From CAZKTS01 sp964555735 (GTDB taxonomy: Bacteria; Actinomycetota; Acidimicrobiia; IMCC26256; PALSA-555): 10,425 bases of DNA. Below are positions 1 through 8,756 of the stretch, one piece after another (position 1 is the first letter of the stretch; every line of letters begins with the position of its first letter). Below the pieces are notes generated by a model, which was not told the origin of the DNA, made no database searches, and worked only from the letters and a program-made list of their open reading frames with translations. The stretch spans positions 1 to 10,425 of the forward strand of contig CAZKTS010000053.1 of NCBI GenBank assembly GCA_964555735.1, in the 5' to 3' direction. A program made the position numbers and the translations under genes.

Positions 1-2257
<2,257 letters not shown>

Positions 2258-2361
2258 CCGGTCTCCATCCGGCCCCCGACCGACCCCGTCGCGCGGGGCG
2301 GTACCATCGCCGTCTTCCCCGGTACTTCCCCCGGCCGCTCGTACGCGCCCGGAGGTCCCCC
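2258..2361 (+). promoter_or_regulatory. leuS-comEA spacer with candidate promoter and small hairpin
   Basis: This 104-base gap separates leuS from the competence genes. It contains TACCAT (2302-2307), which fits the TANNNT -10 pattern common in actinobacteria and would give a leader of roughly 45-50 bases; no convincing -35 box is seen. Just upstream is a 5-bp GC hairpin, CCCCG-TCGCG-CGGGG (2284-2298), without a following T-run, so it is at best a weak leuS terminator. Downstream of the -10 candidate lie two near-copies of CTTCCCCGG (2314-2322 and 2325-2334). Function is inferred from pattern only. Confidence 0.3.
2351..2355 (+). promoter_or_regulatory. Ribosome binding site of comEA
   Basis: A perfect GGAGG stands 6 bases before the GTG at 2362. 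It decides the start of comEA: the frame is open far upstream into leuS, and the next in-frame GTG (2407) has no comparable site. Confidence 0.75.
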
Positions 2362-3192
2362 GTGCCGGATGTACCGCTCTCCCGGCCCGTCGTCCGCCGT
2401 CCCTCGGTGAACGGTGGGTCCCCGCTCCCGTCGGCGCCGGCTGGTCCCGACCCCGCGTTCTGGGGTGACGACCATCCACCGCGCCGGGTGCCCCGCCCTC
2501 CTGCCGTCGGGGCGATCGCCGATCGGCTCGCGCGGTGGCGCGGTGATCCGCGTGCCGGCATCGCGCTGATCGCCGCAGTCGCCGTCATCGCCGGTGTCGT
2601 CTGGTACCGCGTCGGCGTCGGCGGCGACGACGCGCCCGCCCGGAGTCGCGCCACGCCGGCCACGACGACCCCGGCATCAGGGCCGGCGCCGGTGAGCGCG
2701 GACGACGGCGCGTCCCGCACGAGCACGGGCGGCACCGGCGCAGCCCGCGGCGGGCAGGTGGTCGTGCACGTGGCGGGTGCCGTGGCGCGTCCGGGCGTGG
2801 TGTCCCTGGCCGGTGGCTCGCGCGTGATCGACGCGGTGGAGGCCGCGGGTGGTGGTGCGCCCGATGCCGATCTCGACCGCCTGAACCTCGCGGCCAAGCT
2901 CGTCGATGGGCAGCGGGTCCTCGTGCAGCGGGTCGGTGAGCCGACCGCGCCGGCGGTGGCCGGCGATGCACCGAGTGCGCCGAGCGCCGGTGAGCCGGGC
3001 GGGCTGATCAACGTCAACGCGGCGACGCAGGCCCAGCTCGAGGAGCTGCCGGGCATCGGCCCCGCACTCGCGTCGGCGATCATCGCCGAGCGCGATCGCC
3101 GAGGCGGCTTCCGCTCCGTCAACGAGCTCCGCGACGTGCGGGGGATCGGCGAGCAGCGCTTCGCGGACCTGCGGGACCGCGTCACGGTGTGA
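2362..3192 (+). CDS. comEA: ComEA-type membrane-anchored DNA-binding protein (SLBB + HhH)
   Basis: Likely receptor that binds double-stranded DNA at the cell surface and passes it to the ComEC channel. The 276-residue product has a proline- and arginine-rich N-terminal stretch (1-64), one membrane segment (about 65-82, AGIALIAAVAVIAGVVWY), and a Thr/Ser/Pro/Ala-rich linker. An SLBB domain follows (about 131-193, starting GGQVVVHVAGAVARPGVV), then a second linker and a helix-hairpin-helix module at the C-terminus (216-276, INVNAATQAQLEELPGIG and LRDVRGIGEQRF). The two GIG hairpins are the DNA-backbone contacts known in this family. The long cytoplasmic N-terminal segment is typical of actinobacterial members. 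The GTG start is supported by GGAGG. The stop overlaps the comEC start by 4 bases (GTGA), so translation is probably coupled. Whether this organism is naturally transformable cannot be judged from this window. Confidence 0.9.
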   Translation: MPDVPLSRPVVRRPSVNGGSPLPSAPAGPDPAFWGDDHPPRRVPRPPAVGAIADRLARWRGDPRAGIALIAAVAVIAGVVWYRVGVGGDDAPARSRATPATTTPASGPAPVSADDGASRTSTGGTGAARGGQVVVHVAGAVARPGVVSLAGGSRVIDAVEAAGGGAPDADLDRLNLAAKLVDGQRVLVQRVGEPTAPAVAGDAPSAPSAGEPGGLINVNAATQAQLEELPGIGPALASAIIAERDRRGGFRSVNELRDVRGIGEQRFADLRDRVTV

Positions 3193-4664
3193 CCGCCGTG
3201 CCGTTCGCACTCGTCGGGGCACTGGTGGTCGGTGTGCTCGTCGGCGAGGCCGCCGGCGCGGGTTCGGGCGCCACCGCGGTCGCGGCCGCGCTCGTCGGGC
3301 TCGCGGGCGCGCGTGTGCTGCGTCACCGGCGCGTCGTCGCCCTCGCCCTGGTGGGGATCGCCGTGGCCGCCACCGGCAGCGCGCTCATGCAGCGCGCCCT
3401 CGACGGTGTCGTGCACTGGCCGCTCGCGCGAGCCGTCGCGGCACGCGCAGATGCGGTCGTCGACGTCACGCTCACCGAAGACCCCGACGGCAGTCGGTTC
3501 AGCACCCGCGCCCTCGTTCGAGTGGAGCGCGCCCGGATCGGGGGACGCTGGCGCGACGCCGGGGGGCGCACGCTGCTCGTCGTCGCCGGGGCGGACGCCG
3601 GCCCCCGGCTCGGCGTCCTCGCCGCGGGCGACCGGGTGCGGCTCCGAGGCTGGCTCCGGCCCCTCGACGGCTTCGACGAGCGGCTGCGCTGGGAGCATGC
3701 GGTCGCCACGTTCGAGGCATCGGACCTGCTGGCGTTCGGCTCGCCGTCCGGCGTCCTCCTGCCCGCGGCCAACGGTCTGCGCGGCGTCGTCCTGCGCGGC
3801 ACCGCGCCCCTGCCGCCGACCGAGCGTGCGCTCGTGGCGGGCTTCCTCCTCGGCGACACCCGGTCGATCCCGGACGCGGTGCTGGAGCAGTTCCGTGCGT
3901 CGGGGCTCTCACATCTCCTCGCGGTCTCCGGCGCCAACGTGGCCTTCGTGCTCGTCCTCGCCGGCCCGTTGCTGCGCCGCCTGCCCGCACGCGCCCGGCT
4001 GCTCGTGACCGGTGTGATCCTGCTCCTCTTCGGCGCGATGACGCGGTGGGAGCCGTCGGTGCTGCGCGCCTGCGCGATGGCCGCGTGCGCGATGGTCGCG
4101 GTCCACGTGGGCCGTCCGGCCACCGCCACCCGGACGCTCGCGCTTGCCGCTGCCGTCCTGGTGGCGGTGGATCCCTTCCTCGTGCACTCCGTGGGGTTCC
4201 TCCTGTCGTGCGGCGCGTGCCTCGGCATCGCAGTGCTGGCGGTGCCGATCGCCGAGAGGCTCCGCGGCCCGCGCTGGCTGCGCGAGAGCCTCGGCACGAC
4301 CGCCGCCGCGCAGATCGGGGTCGCGCCGGTGCTCCTGCCGGTCTTCGGCACCATGCCGCTCATCTCGCTCGCGGCGAACCTCGTCGCGGTCCCCCTCGCC
4401 GGGCCGCTCACCACGTGGGGGCTGGCGTCCGGCGCGGTGGGCGGGCTCGTCGGGCCGGCGCTGCCCGGGGCCGCGGCCGCCGCGCAGGTGCCGACCCGGC
4501 TCCTCGCCGACGGCGTGCTGGGCGTCGCCGACGCCGCGGCCCGTCTCCCCCTCGCCGTCGGGCCGCGCGAGGTCGCGGCCGGCATCGGGCTGGGTGCACT
4601 CGCGGCGCTCGCGAGGCAGGCGCGTATGCTCCGACGACATGCGCTGGTCGTACCGCCTCGGTGA
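3189..4664 (+). CDS. comEC: ComEC/Rec2-family DNA-uptake channel without nuclease domain
   Basis: Polytopic inner-membrane protein expected to carry single-stranded DNA into the cytoplasm. The 491-residue product begins with hydrophobic segments (about 1-70). A soluble DUF4131-like region follows (about 85-190, with VLAAGDRVRLRGWLRP), then the Competence domain (about 215-480). That domain holds the family signature GLSHLLAVSGANVAFV from residue 239 and many further membrane helices, for example MPLISLAANLVAVPLAGPL. The protein stops after the membrane domain. The C-terminal metallo-beta-lactamase nuclease domain of Bacillus ComEC (about 776 residues) is absent, as in the mycobacterial homologue of about 510 residues. 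The GTG start overlaps the comEA stop by 4 bases; the 3' end overlaps the next gene by 26 bases. Family identity is secure; a role in transformation is inferred. Confidence 0.9.
   Translation: MTAVPFALVGALVVGVLVGEAAGAGSGATAVAAALVGLAGARVLRHRRVVALALVGIAVAATGSALMQRALDGVVHWPLARAVAARADAVVDVTLTEDPDGSRFSTRALVRVERARIGGRWRDAGGRTLLVVAGADAGPRLGVLAAGDRVRLRGWLRPLDGFDERLRWEHAVATFEASDLLAFGSPSGVLLPAANGLRGVVLRGTAPLPPTERALVAGFLLGDTRSIPDAVLEQFRASGLSHLLAVSGANVAFVLVLAGPLLRRLPARARLLVTGVILLLFGAMTRWEPSVLRACAMAACAMVAVHVGRPATATRTLALAAAVLVAVDPFLVHSVGFLLSCGACLGIAVLAVPIAERLRGPRWLRESLGTTAAAQIGVAPVLLPVFGTMPLISLAANLVAVPLAGPLTTWGLASGAVGGLVGPALPGAAAAAQVPTRLLADGVLGVADAAARLPLAVGPREVAAGIGLGALAALARQARMLRRHALVVPPR
4625..4630 (+). 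promoter_or_regulatory. Candidate -10 element for a leaderless folP2-like transcript
   Basis: TATGCT matches the TANNNT -10 pattern and lies 8 bases before the ATG at 4639, within the end of comEC. Transcription would start at or next to the ATG. No Shine-Dalgarno site is visible in front of this ATG, which fits a leaderless start. No clear -35 box is seen, so this rests on spacing and on the missing ribosome site. Confidence 0.3.
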
Positions 4665-5478
4665 GCGCGAGCACGACCTCACCACCCGCACGCTCGTGAT
4701 GGGGATCCTCAACCGGACGCCCGACTCGTTCTACGACCAGGGCGCCACCTTCGAGCTCGACGCGCTGCTCCGGCGGGCCGAGGTCCTGGTCCGCGAGGGC
4801 GCAGACCTGCTGGACGTCGGCGGGGTGAAGGCCGGGCCCGGACCCGAGGTCGGGGAGGCCGAGGAGCTCGACCGGGTCGTCCCGCCGATCGAGGCGCTCC
4901 ACGACCGGCTCGGCGTCCCGATCTCGGTCGACACCTGGCGGGCGAGCGTGCTCGACGCCGCGTGCGCGGCGGGCGCGGTCGTCGGGAACGACATCAGCGG
5001 CTTCGGCGATCCCGACTACCTCCCGGTGGCCGCGAAGCACGATGCGTCGGTCGTCGCCACGCACATCCGCCTCCAACCGCGGGTGCCGGATCCGGACCCG
5101 CACTACGACGACCTCCTCGCCGATGTCCGCGCGTTCCTGGCTGACCGGGCTGAACGAGCCGAGGCGGCCGGCCTCGCGCGCGAGCAGATCTCCATCGACG
5201 CGGGCCTCGACCTCGGCAAGACCCCGGCGATGAGCGCGGTCCTGCTGCGTGAGAGCGACCGCCTTGCGGACCTCGGCTACCCGCTCCTGCTCTCGGCGTC
5301 GAACAAGCGGTTCCTCGGCGAGCTGCTGGGTCTCGACATCGGTGACCGACGGGACGCGTCACTCGCGGCCGTCGCGTACGGCGTCGGCCATGGGTGCCGG
5401 ATCGTGCGCGTGCACGATGTCGCCGGCAGCGTCCGCGTCTGCCGGACGGTCGAAGCCGTGCTGGAGGCGGCGTCGTGA
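4639..5478 (+). CDS. folP2: Dihydropteroate synthase-like protein, FolP2 type
   Basis: TIM-barrel protein of the pterin-binding family, 279 residues. True dihydropteroate synthase joins a pterin pyrophosphate to p-aminobenzoate in folate synthesis. The pterin-pocket residues are kept: N25 (ILNRTPDSF), D98 (ISVDTW), N117 (GNDISG), D187 (SIDAG), K223 (SASNKRF), R257 and H259 (RVHDV). The loops that shape the p-aminobenzoate site differ from classical DHPS: GGESTRPG is replaced by GGVKAGPG (61-68) and TSRKSF by SASNKRFLG. NRTPDSFYDQGATF, GGVKAGPG, SVDTW and SNK-F are, from memory, features of mycobacterial FolP2, a paralogue reported to lack DHPS activity. The true substrate is therefore unknown. 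The ATG start follows from homology beginning at about residue 17 and from the missing ribosome site. The gene overlaps comEC by 26 bases and holA by 4. Family confidence is high; the FolP2 subtype is fairly sure. Confidence 0.88.
   Translation: MRWSYRLGEREHDLTTRTLVMGILNRTPDSFYDQGATFELDALLRRAEVLVREGADLLDVGGVKAGPGPEVGEAEELDRVVPPIEALHDRLGVPISVDTWRASVLDAACAAGAVVGNDISGFGDPDYLPVAAKHDASVVATHIRLQPRVPDPDPHYDDLLADVRAFLADRAERAEAAGLAREQISIDAGLDLGKTPAMSAVLLRESDRLADLGYPLLLSASNKRFLGELLGLDIGDRRDASLAAVAYGVGHGCRIVRVHDVAGSVRVCRTVEAVLEAAS
5463..5467 (+). promoter_or_regulatory. Ribosome binding site of holA
   Basis: GGAGG lies inside the end of the folP2-like gene, 7 bases before the GTG at 5475. It selects this GTG over the in-frame GTG at 5481. 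Confidence 0.65.
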
Positions 5479-6593
5479 GCGTGCACCTCGTCAAGGGCAG
5501 CGACCCGATCCTCCGCAGCGACGCCGCCGACGCGCTCGTGCGCGAGCTGCTCGCCGGTGAGGACGCCGGCCTGGCGGTGGAGGAGCACACGATCCCGGGA
5601 AAGGCGACGCCCGGCGGCGGCGAGACCGAGGGCTCGGGCGCCGACGCTCGTGCTGCGGTGGTCCACGCGGTGCTGAACGGCGTCTCGACGCTCCCGTTCA
5701 TGACCGAGCGGCGCGTCGTCGTCGTGCGCGAGGTCGGCAACCTCCTCAAGGACGATGCCGCGCCGCTGATCGCCTACTTCGAGGACCCGACCCCGACCAC
5801 CGAGCTGGTCCTCGTGGCGGGTGGGGGCACGATCGCCAAGAGCCTCGACGAAGCGGTGAAGAAGCACGGCACCGTGCACGCCCCGGCGTCGGAGAAGGCC
5901 ATCGACGTCCTGGCCCGGGAGCTCGATGCGGCCGGCGTGCAGCTGCGGGGTGCCGCCGCCCAGGAGCTGGTCGCGCACGTCGGTGGTGACGCGGGCCTCG
6001 TGCCGTCGATCGTCGAGACGCTCGCCGCCGCGCACGGCACCGGTGCCGAGCTCGACGTCGACGACGTCACGCCGTACCTCGGCAGTGAGGGGTCGATCCC
6101 GACCTGGGACCTCACCAACGCGGTCGAGAAGGGCGACATCCCGACCGCGCTCGAGGTGCTGCGCCGCCTGCTGACCGTGACGACCCCGAGCCAGCCCAAG
6201 CCGATGCACCCGCTCCAGGTGCTCGGCATGCTCCACGGGCACTATCGCCGGCTGCTCACCCTCGACGACCCGACCATCACCTCCAACGAGGCCGCGGCGG
6301 CCGCGCTCGGTGGGCGGGGGAGTCCGGCGAGCGCCGGGTTCCGGCTCCGTCAGGCGCGGGCGCTCGGCACCGACGGTCTGCGCCAGGCGTTCGACCACCT
6401 CGCGCGCGCCGACACCGATCTGAAGGGCCGCCGGGCGATCCCGGCCGACGTGGTGCTCGAGGTGCTCGTCGCCCGGCTGGCCGCACTGAGCGCGCGTGCG
6501 GGCGGCGGGCGTTCAGGAGGAGGACGCTCCGGCGGCGGCCGAGGGGGCAGCGGACGGCCGGGGCGAGGTCGGGCGGGGGCCCGGGGCCGCTAG
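5475..6593 (+). CDS. holA: DNA polymerase III delta subunit with Gly-Arg tail
   Basis: Clamp-loader subunit that opens the beta sliding clamp during replication. The 372-residue product begins VSVHLVKGSDPILRSDAADAL, the usual HolA N-terminus in which the nucleotide fold lacks a working Walker A. Further family traits are STLPFMTERRVVVVREV (the clamp-interacting region), LIAYFEDPTPTTELVLV, an AAA+-like helical part with LVAHVGGDAG, and the C-terminal domain with HPLQVLGMLHGHYRRLL and ARADTDLKG. The typical family length is about 320-340; the excess is mainly a Gly/Arg/Ser tail (342-372) with a GGGRS repeat. The GTG start overlaps the previous stop as GTGA. The stop TAG shares the tetranucleotide CTAG with the rpsT stop on the other strand. 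The link to comEA and comEC is conserved in actinobacteria. Confidence 0.92.
   Translation: MSVHLVKGSDPILRSDAADALVRELLAGEDAGLAVEEHTIPGKATPGGGETEGSGADARAAVVHAVLNGVSTLPFMTERRVVVVREVGNLLKDDAAPLIAYFEDPTPTTELVLVAGGGTIAKSLDEAVKKHGTVHAPASEKAIDVLARELDAAGVQLRGAAAQELVAHVGGDAGLVPSIVETLAAAHGTGAELDVDDVTPYLGSEGSIPTWDLTNAVEKGDIPTALEVLRRLLTVTTPSQPKPMHPLQVLGMLHGHYRRLLTLDDPTITSNEAAAAALGGRGSPASAGFRLRQARALGTDGLRQAFDHLARADTDLKGRRAIPADVVLEVLVARLAALSARAGGGRSGGGRSGGGRGGSGRPGRGRAGARGR
6501..6545 (+). repeat. Three tandem GGGR(S/G) units in the HolA tail
   Basis: Three 15-base units encode GGGRS, GGGRS and GGGRG. The units use different synonymous codons: GGC-GGC-GGG-CGT-TCA, then GGA-GGA-GGA-CGC-TCC, then GGC-GGC-GGC-CGA. 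The peptide pattern is thus kept while the DNA repeat is degenerate. The rest of the tail, to residue 372, stays rich in Gly and Arg. Confidence 0.8.
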
Positions 6594-6844
6594 GCCGACT
6601 GGCGCTTCATGAGGCGCGAGGTGCGGCGGGCGGCGGCGTTCTTGTGGATCTTGCCGTTGGCCGCGGCCTTGCCGAGGCGCTTCTGCGCCACGCGCACCTT
6701 CTCGCCTGCGTCGGCGTCGCCGGCCTCGACGGCCTGACGAGCCGACTTCACCCGGCTCTTGAGCTCGGTGCGGACGGCCTTGTTGCGCACGCGTCGCCGC
6801 TCGTTCTGGCGGTTCCGCTTGATCTGACCCTTGATGTTCGCCAT
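6590..6844 (-). CDS. rpsT: 30S ribosomal protein S20
   Basis: Small basic protein of 84 residues that binds 16S rRNA in the body of the 30S subunit. The sequence opens MANIKGQIKRNRQNERRRVRNK and ends KIHKNAAARRTSRLMKRQSA, both typical of S20; the length also fits. The ATG at 6844 is chosen because the S20 N-terminus begins exactly there; the frame's extension to 6913 is not conserved sequence. No clear Shine-Dalgarno site precedes it. It is convergent with holA, with both stop codons inside CTAG (6590-6593), and divergent from lepA. In Mycobacterium and Streptomyces rpsT is likewise reversed next to holA. Confidence 0.97.
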   Translation of the reverse strand: MANIKGQIKRNRQNERRRVRNKAVRTELKSRVKSARQAVEAGDADAGEKVRVAQKRLGKAAANGKIHKNAAARRTSRLMKRQSA

Positions 6845-6933
6845 GTGCGCGTGTGACCAGTCGTGAGCCGTTCCGGGACGAGCCAGGCTACCAGGATCCC
6901 GGGGAGCCGCCACGATCGCGGGAGAATGCCCCG
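6845..6933. promoter_or_regulatory. Divergent rpsT/lepA promoter region
   Basis: The 89 bases between the two divergent starts should hold both promoters, since neither gene has an upstream co-oriented neighbour here. On the - strand TAGCCT (complement of 6885-6890) fits TANNNT and would give rpsT a leader of about 35 bases. No convincing lepA -10 or any -35 box was recognised. The location follows from gene layout; the boxes are tentative. Confidence 0.4.
6920..6925 (+). promoter_or_regulatory. Ribosome binding site of lepA
   Basis: GGGAGA stands 8 bases before the GTG at 6934 and supports that start over the upstream in-frame GTG at 6853. The latter would add 27 unconserved residues and begin only 9 bases from the rpsT start. 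Confidence 0.6.
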
Positions 6934-8718
6934 GTGAGTCGGCATGAGCGCTTCCGGTGCATCTCGGTGATCGCGCACATCGACCACGGCAAGTCGACGC
7001 TCGCCGACCGGATCCTGGAGCAGACCGGCGCCGTGGACGCCCGGGACATGCGGGCCCAGTACCTCGACTCGATGGACCTCGAGCGGGAGCGGGGGATCAC
7101 GATCAAGGCGCAGAACGTGCGCCTCACGTGGAAGGACCACGTGATCCACCTCATCGACACGCCGGGCCACGTCGACTTCGGGTACGAGGTCTCCCGCAGC
7201 CTCGCGGCGTGCGAGGGCGTCATCCTGCTGGTGGACGCGAGCCAGGGCATCGAGGCGCAGACGCTCGCCAACTGCTACCTCGCGCTCGAGAACGACCTCG
7301 CGATCGTCGCCGCGCTCAACAAGATCGACCTTCCCCAAGCCGAGCCCGACAAGCGGGCCGAGGAGATCGAGCGCGTCCTCGGGATCCCGGCCGACGAGAT
7401 CCTCCGCATCTCGGCCAAGACCGGTGAGGGCGTGCCCGAGCTGCTCGACGCGGTGCTCGATCGCATCCCCGCGCCGGAAGGCGATCCCGATGCCCCCCTG
7501 CAGGCGCTGATGTTCGACTCGTACTACGACCCGTACCGCGGGGTCGTGAGTGCAGTGCGCGTCTTCGACGGCACGATGGTGAGTGGCGCGCGGCTGAAGT
7601 TCGTACAAGCCGGCCGGCCGCACGACGCCGAGGAGATCGGGGTGCGCGTCCCCGCCCCGACGCCCGTCGCGTCGCTCGGCCCGGGTGAGGTCGGCTACCT
7701 GATCGCCGGGATCAAGGACGTCGGCGAAGCGCGCGTCGGCGAGACCGTCACCAACGCGAGCAACCCGGCGCCTGCGCTGCCGGGGTACCGCGATCCGAAG
7801 CCCATGGTGTTCTGCGGGCTGTACCCAGTGGTCGGCGACGAGTACGCGGACCTACGCGACGCGCTCGAGAAGCTTCGCCTCAACGACTCGTCGTTCACGT
7901 ACGAGCCCGAGACCTCCGGCGCGCTCGGCTTCGGTTTCCGCTGCGGCTTCCTCGGGCTCCTGCACATGGAGATCGTCCGCGAGCGGCTCGAGCGGGAGTA
8001 CGACCTCTCCCTCGTCGCGACCGCGCCGAACGTGGAGTACGAGGTGCACCTCGAGGACGGCCGCGTCGAGGTCGTCGACAACCCCTCGGCGATGCCGCCG
8101 GCGAACCAGGTGGACTTCATCGAGGAGCCGTACGTGCGGATCACGGTGCTCACCCCGACGGAGTTCGTGGGGCCGATCATGGAGCTGTCGCAGGGGCGGC
8201 GCGGCGACCTCGACCGCATGGAGTACCTCTCCGAGGAGCGGGTCGAGCTGATCTACGCGATCCCACTCGCGGAGATCGTCATGGACTACTTCGATCAGCT
8301 GAAGTCGCGCACGAAGGGCTATGCGAGCCTCGACTACGAGCCGCTCGGCTACCGGCGCAGCGATCTGGTGAAGGTCGACGTGCTCCTCAACTCGGTGGCG
8401 GTCGACGCGTTCTCGACGATCGTGCACAAGGACCGCGCCTACGAGTACGGCAAGCGCATGAGCGAGAAGCTGCGCGAGCTGATCCCGCGCCAGCTGTTCG
8501 ACGTGCCGATCCAGGCCGCCATCGGCGGACGGATCATCGCCCGCGAGACGGTGAAGGCGAAGCGCAAGGACGTCATCGCCAAGTGCTACGGCGGCGACGT
8601 CAGCCGCAAGCGCAAGCTGCTCGATCGTCAGAAAGAGGGCAAGAAGCGCATGAAGCAGATCGGGCGCGTCGAGGTGCCGCAGGAGGCGTTCGTCGCCGCG
8701 CTTCGCCTCGACGACTAG
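6934..8718 (+). CDS. lepA: Elongation factor 4 (LepA), ribosome back-translocation GTPase
   Basis: Translational GTPase that acts on stalled or mistranslocated ribosomes and has been linked to 30S assembly. All GTPase motifs are seen: AHIDHGKST (14-22), ERERGITIK (50-58), DTPGH (75-79), NKID (129-132) and SAKTG (160-164). After domain II come LepA-specific regions: SGALGFGFRCGFLGLLHMEI, the EF-G-like domain with EEPYVRITVLTPTEFVGPIM, and the C-terminal domain with IGGRIIARETVKAKRKDVIAKCYGGD and SRKRKLLDRQKEGKKRMKQIG. The 594-residue length matches the family (about 600). The GTG start is backed by the ribosome site and by the family's usual short segment before the P-loop. In many actinobacteria hemW, hrcA and dnaJ follow lepA; here an unknown small gene follows after 38 bases. 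Confidence 0.97.
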   Translation: MSRHERFRCISVIAHIDHGKSTLADRILEQTGAVDARDMRAQYLDSMDLERERGITIKAQNVRLTWKDHVIHLIDTPGHVDFGYEVSRSLAACEGVILLVDASQGIEAQTLANCYLALENDLAIVAALNKIDLPQAEPDKRAEEIERVLGIPADEILRISAKTGEGVPELLDAVLDRIPAPEGDPDAPLQALMFDSYYDPYRGVVSAVRVFDGTMVSGARLKFVQAGRPHDAEEIGVRVPAPTPVASLGPGEVGYLIAGIKDVGEARVGETVTNASNPAPALPGYRDPKPMVFCGLYPVVGDEYADLRDALEKLRLNDSSFTYEPETSGALGFGFRCGFLGLLHMEIVRERLEREYDLSLVATAPNVEYEVHLEDGRVEVVDNPSAMPPANQVDFIEEPYVRITVLTPTEFVGPIMELSQGRRGDLDRMEYLSEERVELIYAIPLAEIVMDYFDQLKSRTKGYASLDYEPLGYRRSDLVKVDVLLNSVAVDAFSTIVHKDRAYEYGKRMSEKLRELIPRQLFDVPIQAAIGGRIIARETVKAKRKDVIAKCYGGDVSRKRKLLDRQKEGKKRMKQIGRVEVPQEAFVAALRLDD

Positions 8719-8756
8719 ATCGACCACTGCCCATCTGACGACGGGGGAGACGCACG

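Noticed and set aside
3323..4585. 420-codon open frame on the - strand opposite comEC
   Set aside because: Composition is Arg/Ser/Ala/Thr-rich with no domain, while the + strand frame carries the full ComEC signature.
4144..4638. Upstream extension of the folP2-like frame inside comEC
   Set aside because: It is Ser/Arg/Pro-rich out-of-frame sequence of comEC; DHPS homology begins only after the ATG at 4639.
5277..6398. 373-codon open frame on the - strand opposite holA
   Set aside because: No recognisable motif; it is an antisense shadow of holA and the end of the folP2-like gene.
6577..6596. GC-rich inverted repeats at the holA/rpsT junction as an intrinsic terminator
   Set aside because: Stems are only about 4 bp and no T-run follows on either strand, so no terminator is called.
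6845..6913. N-terminal extension of rpsT to 6913 on the - strand
   Set aside because: S20 begins at MANIK; the added residues resemble no S20 sequence.
6853..6933. N-terminal extension of lepA to the GTG at 6853
   Set aside because: The extra 27 residues are unconserved and would consume the divergent promoter space; the GTG at 6934 has a ribosome site and gives the usual family length.
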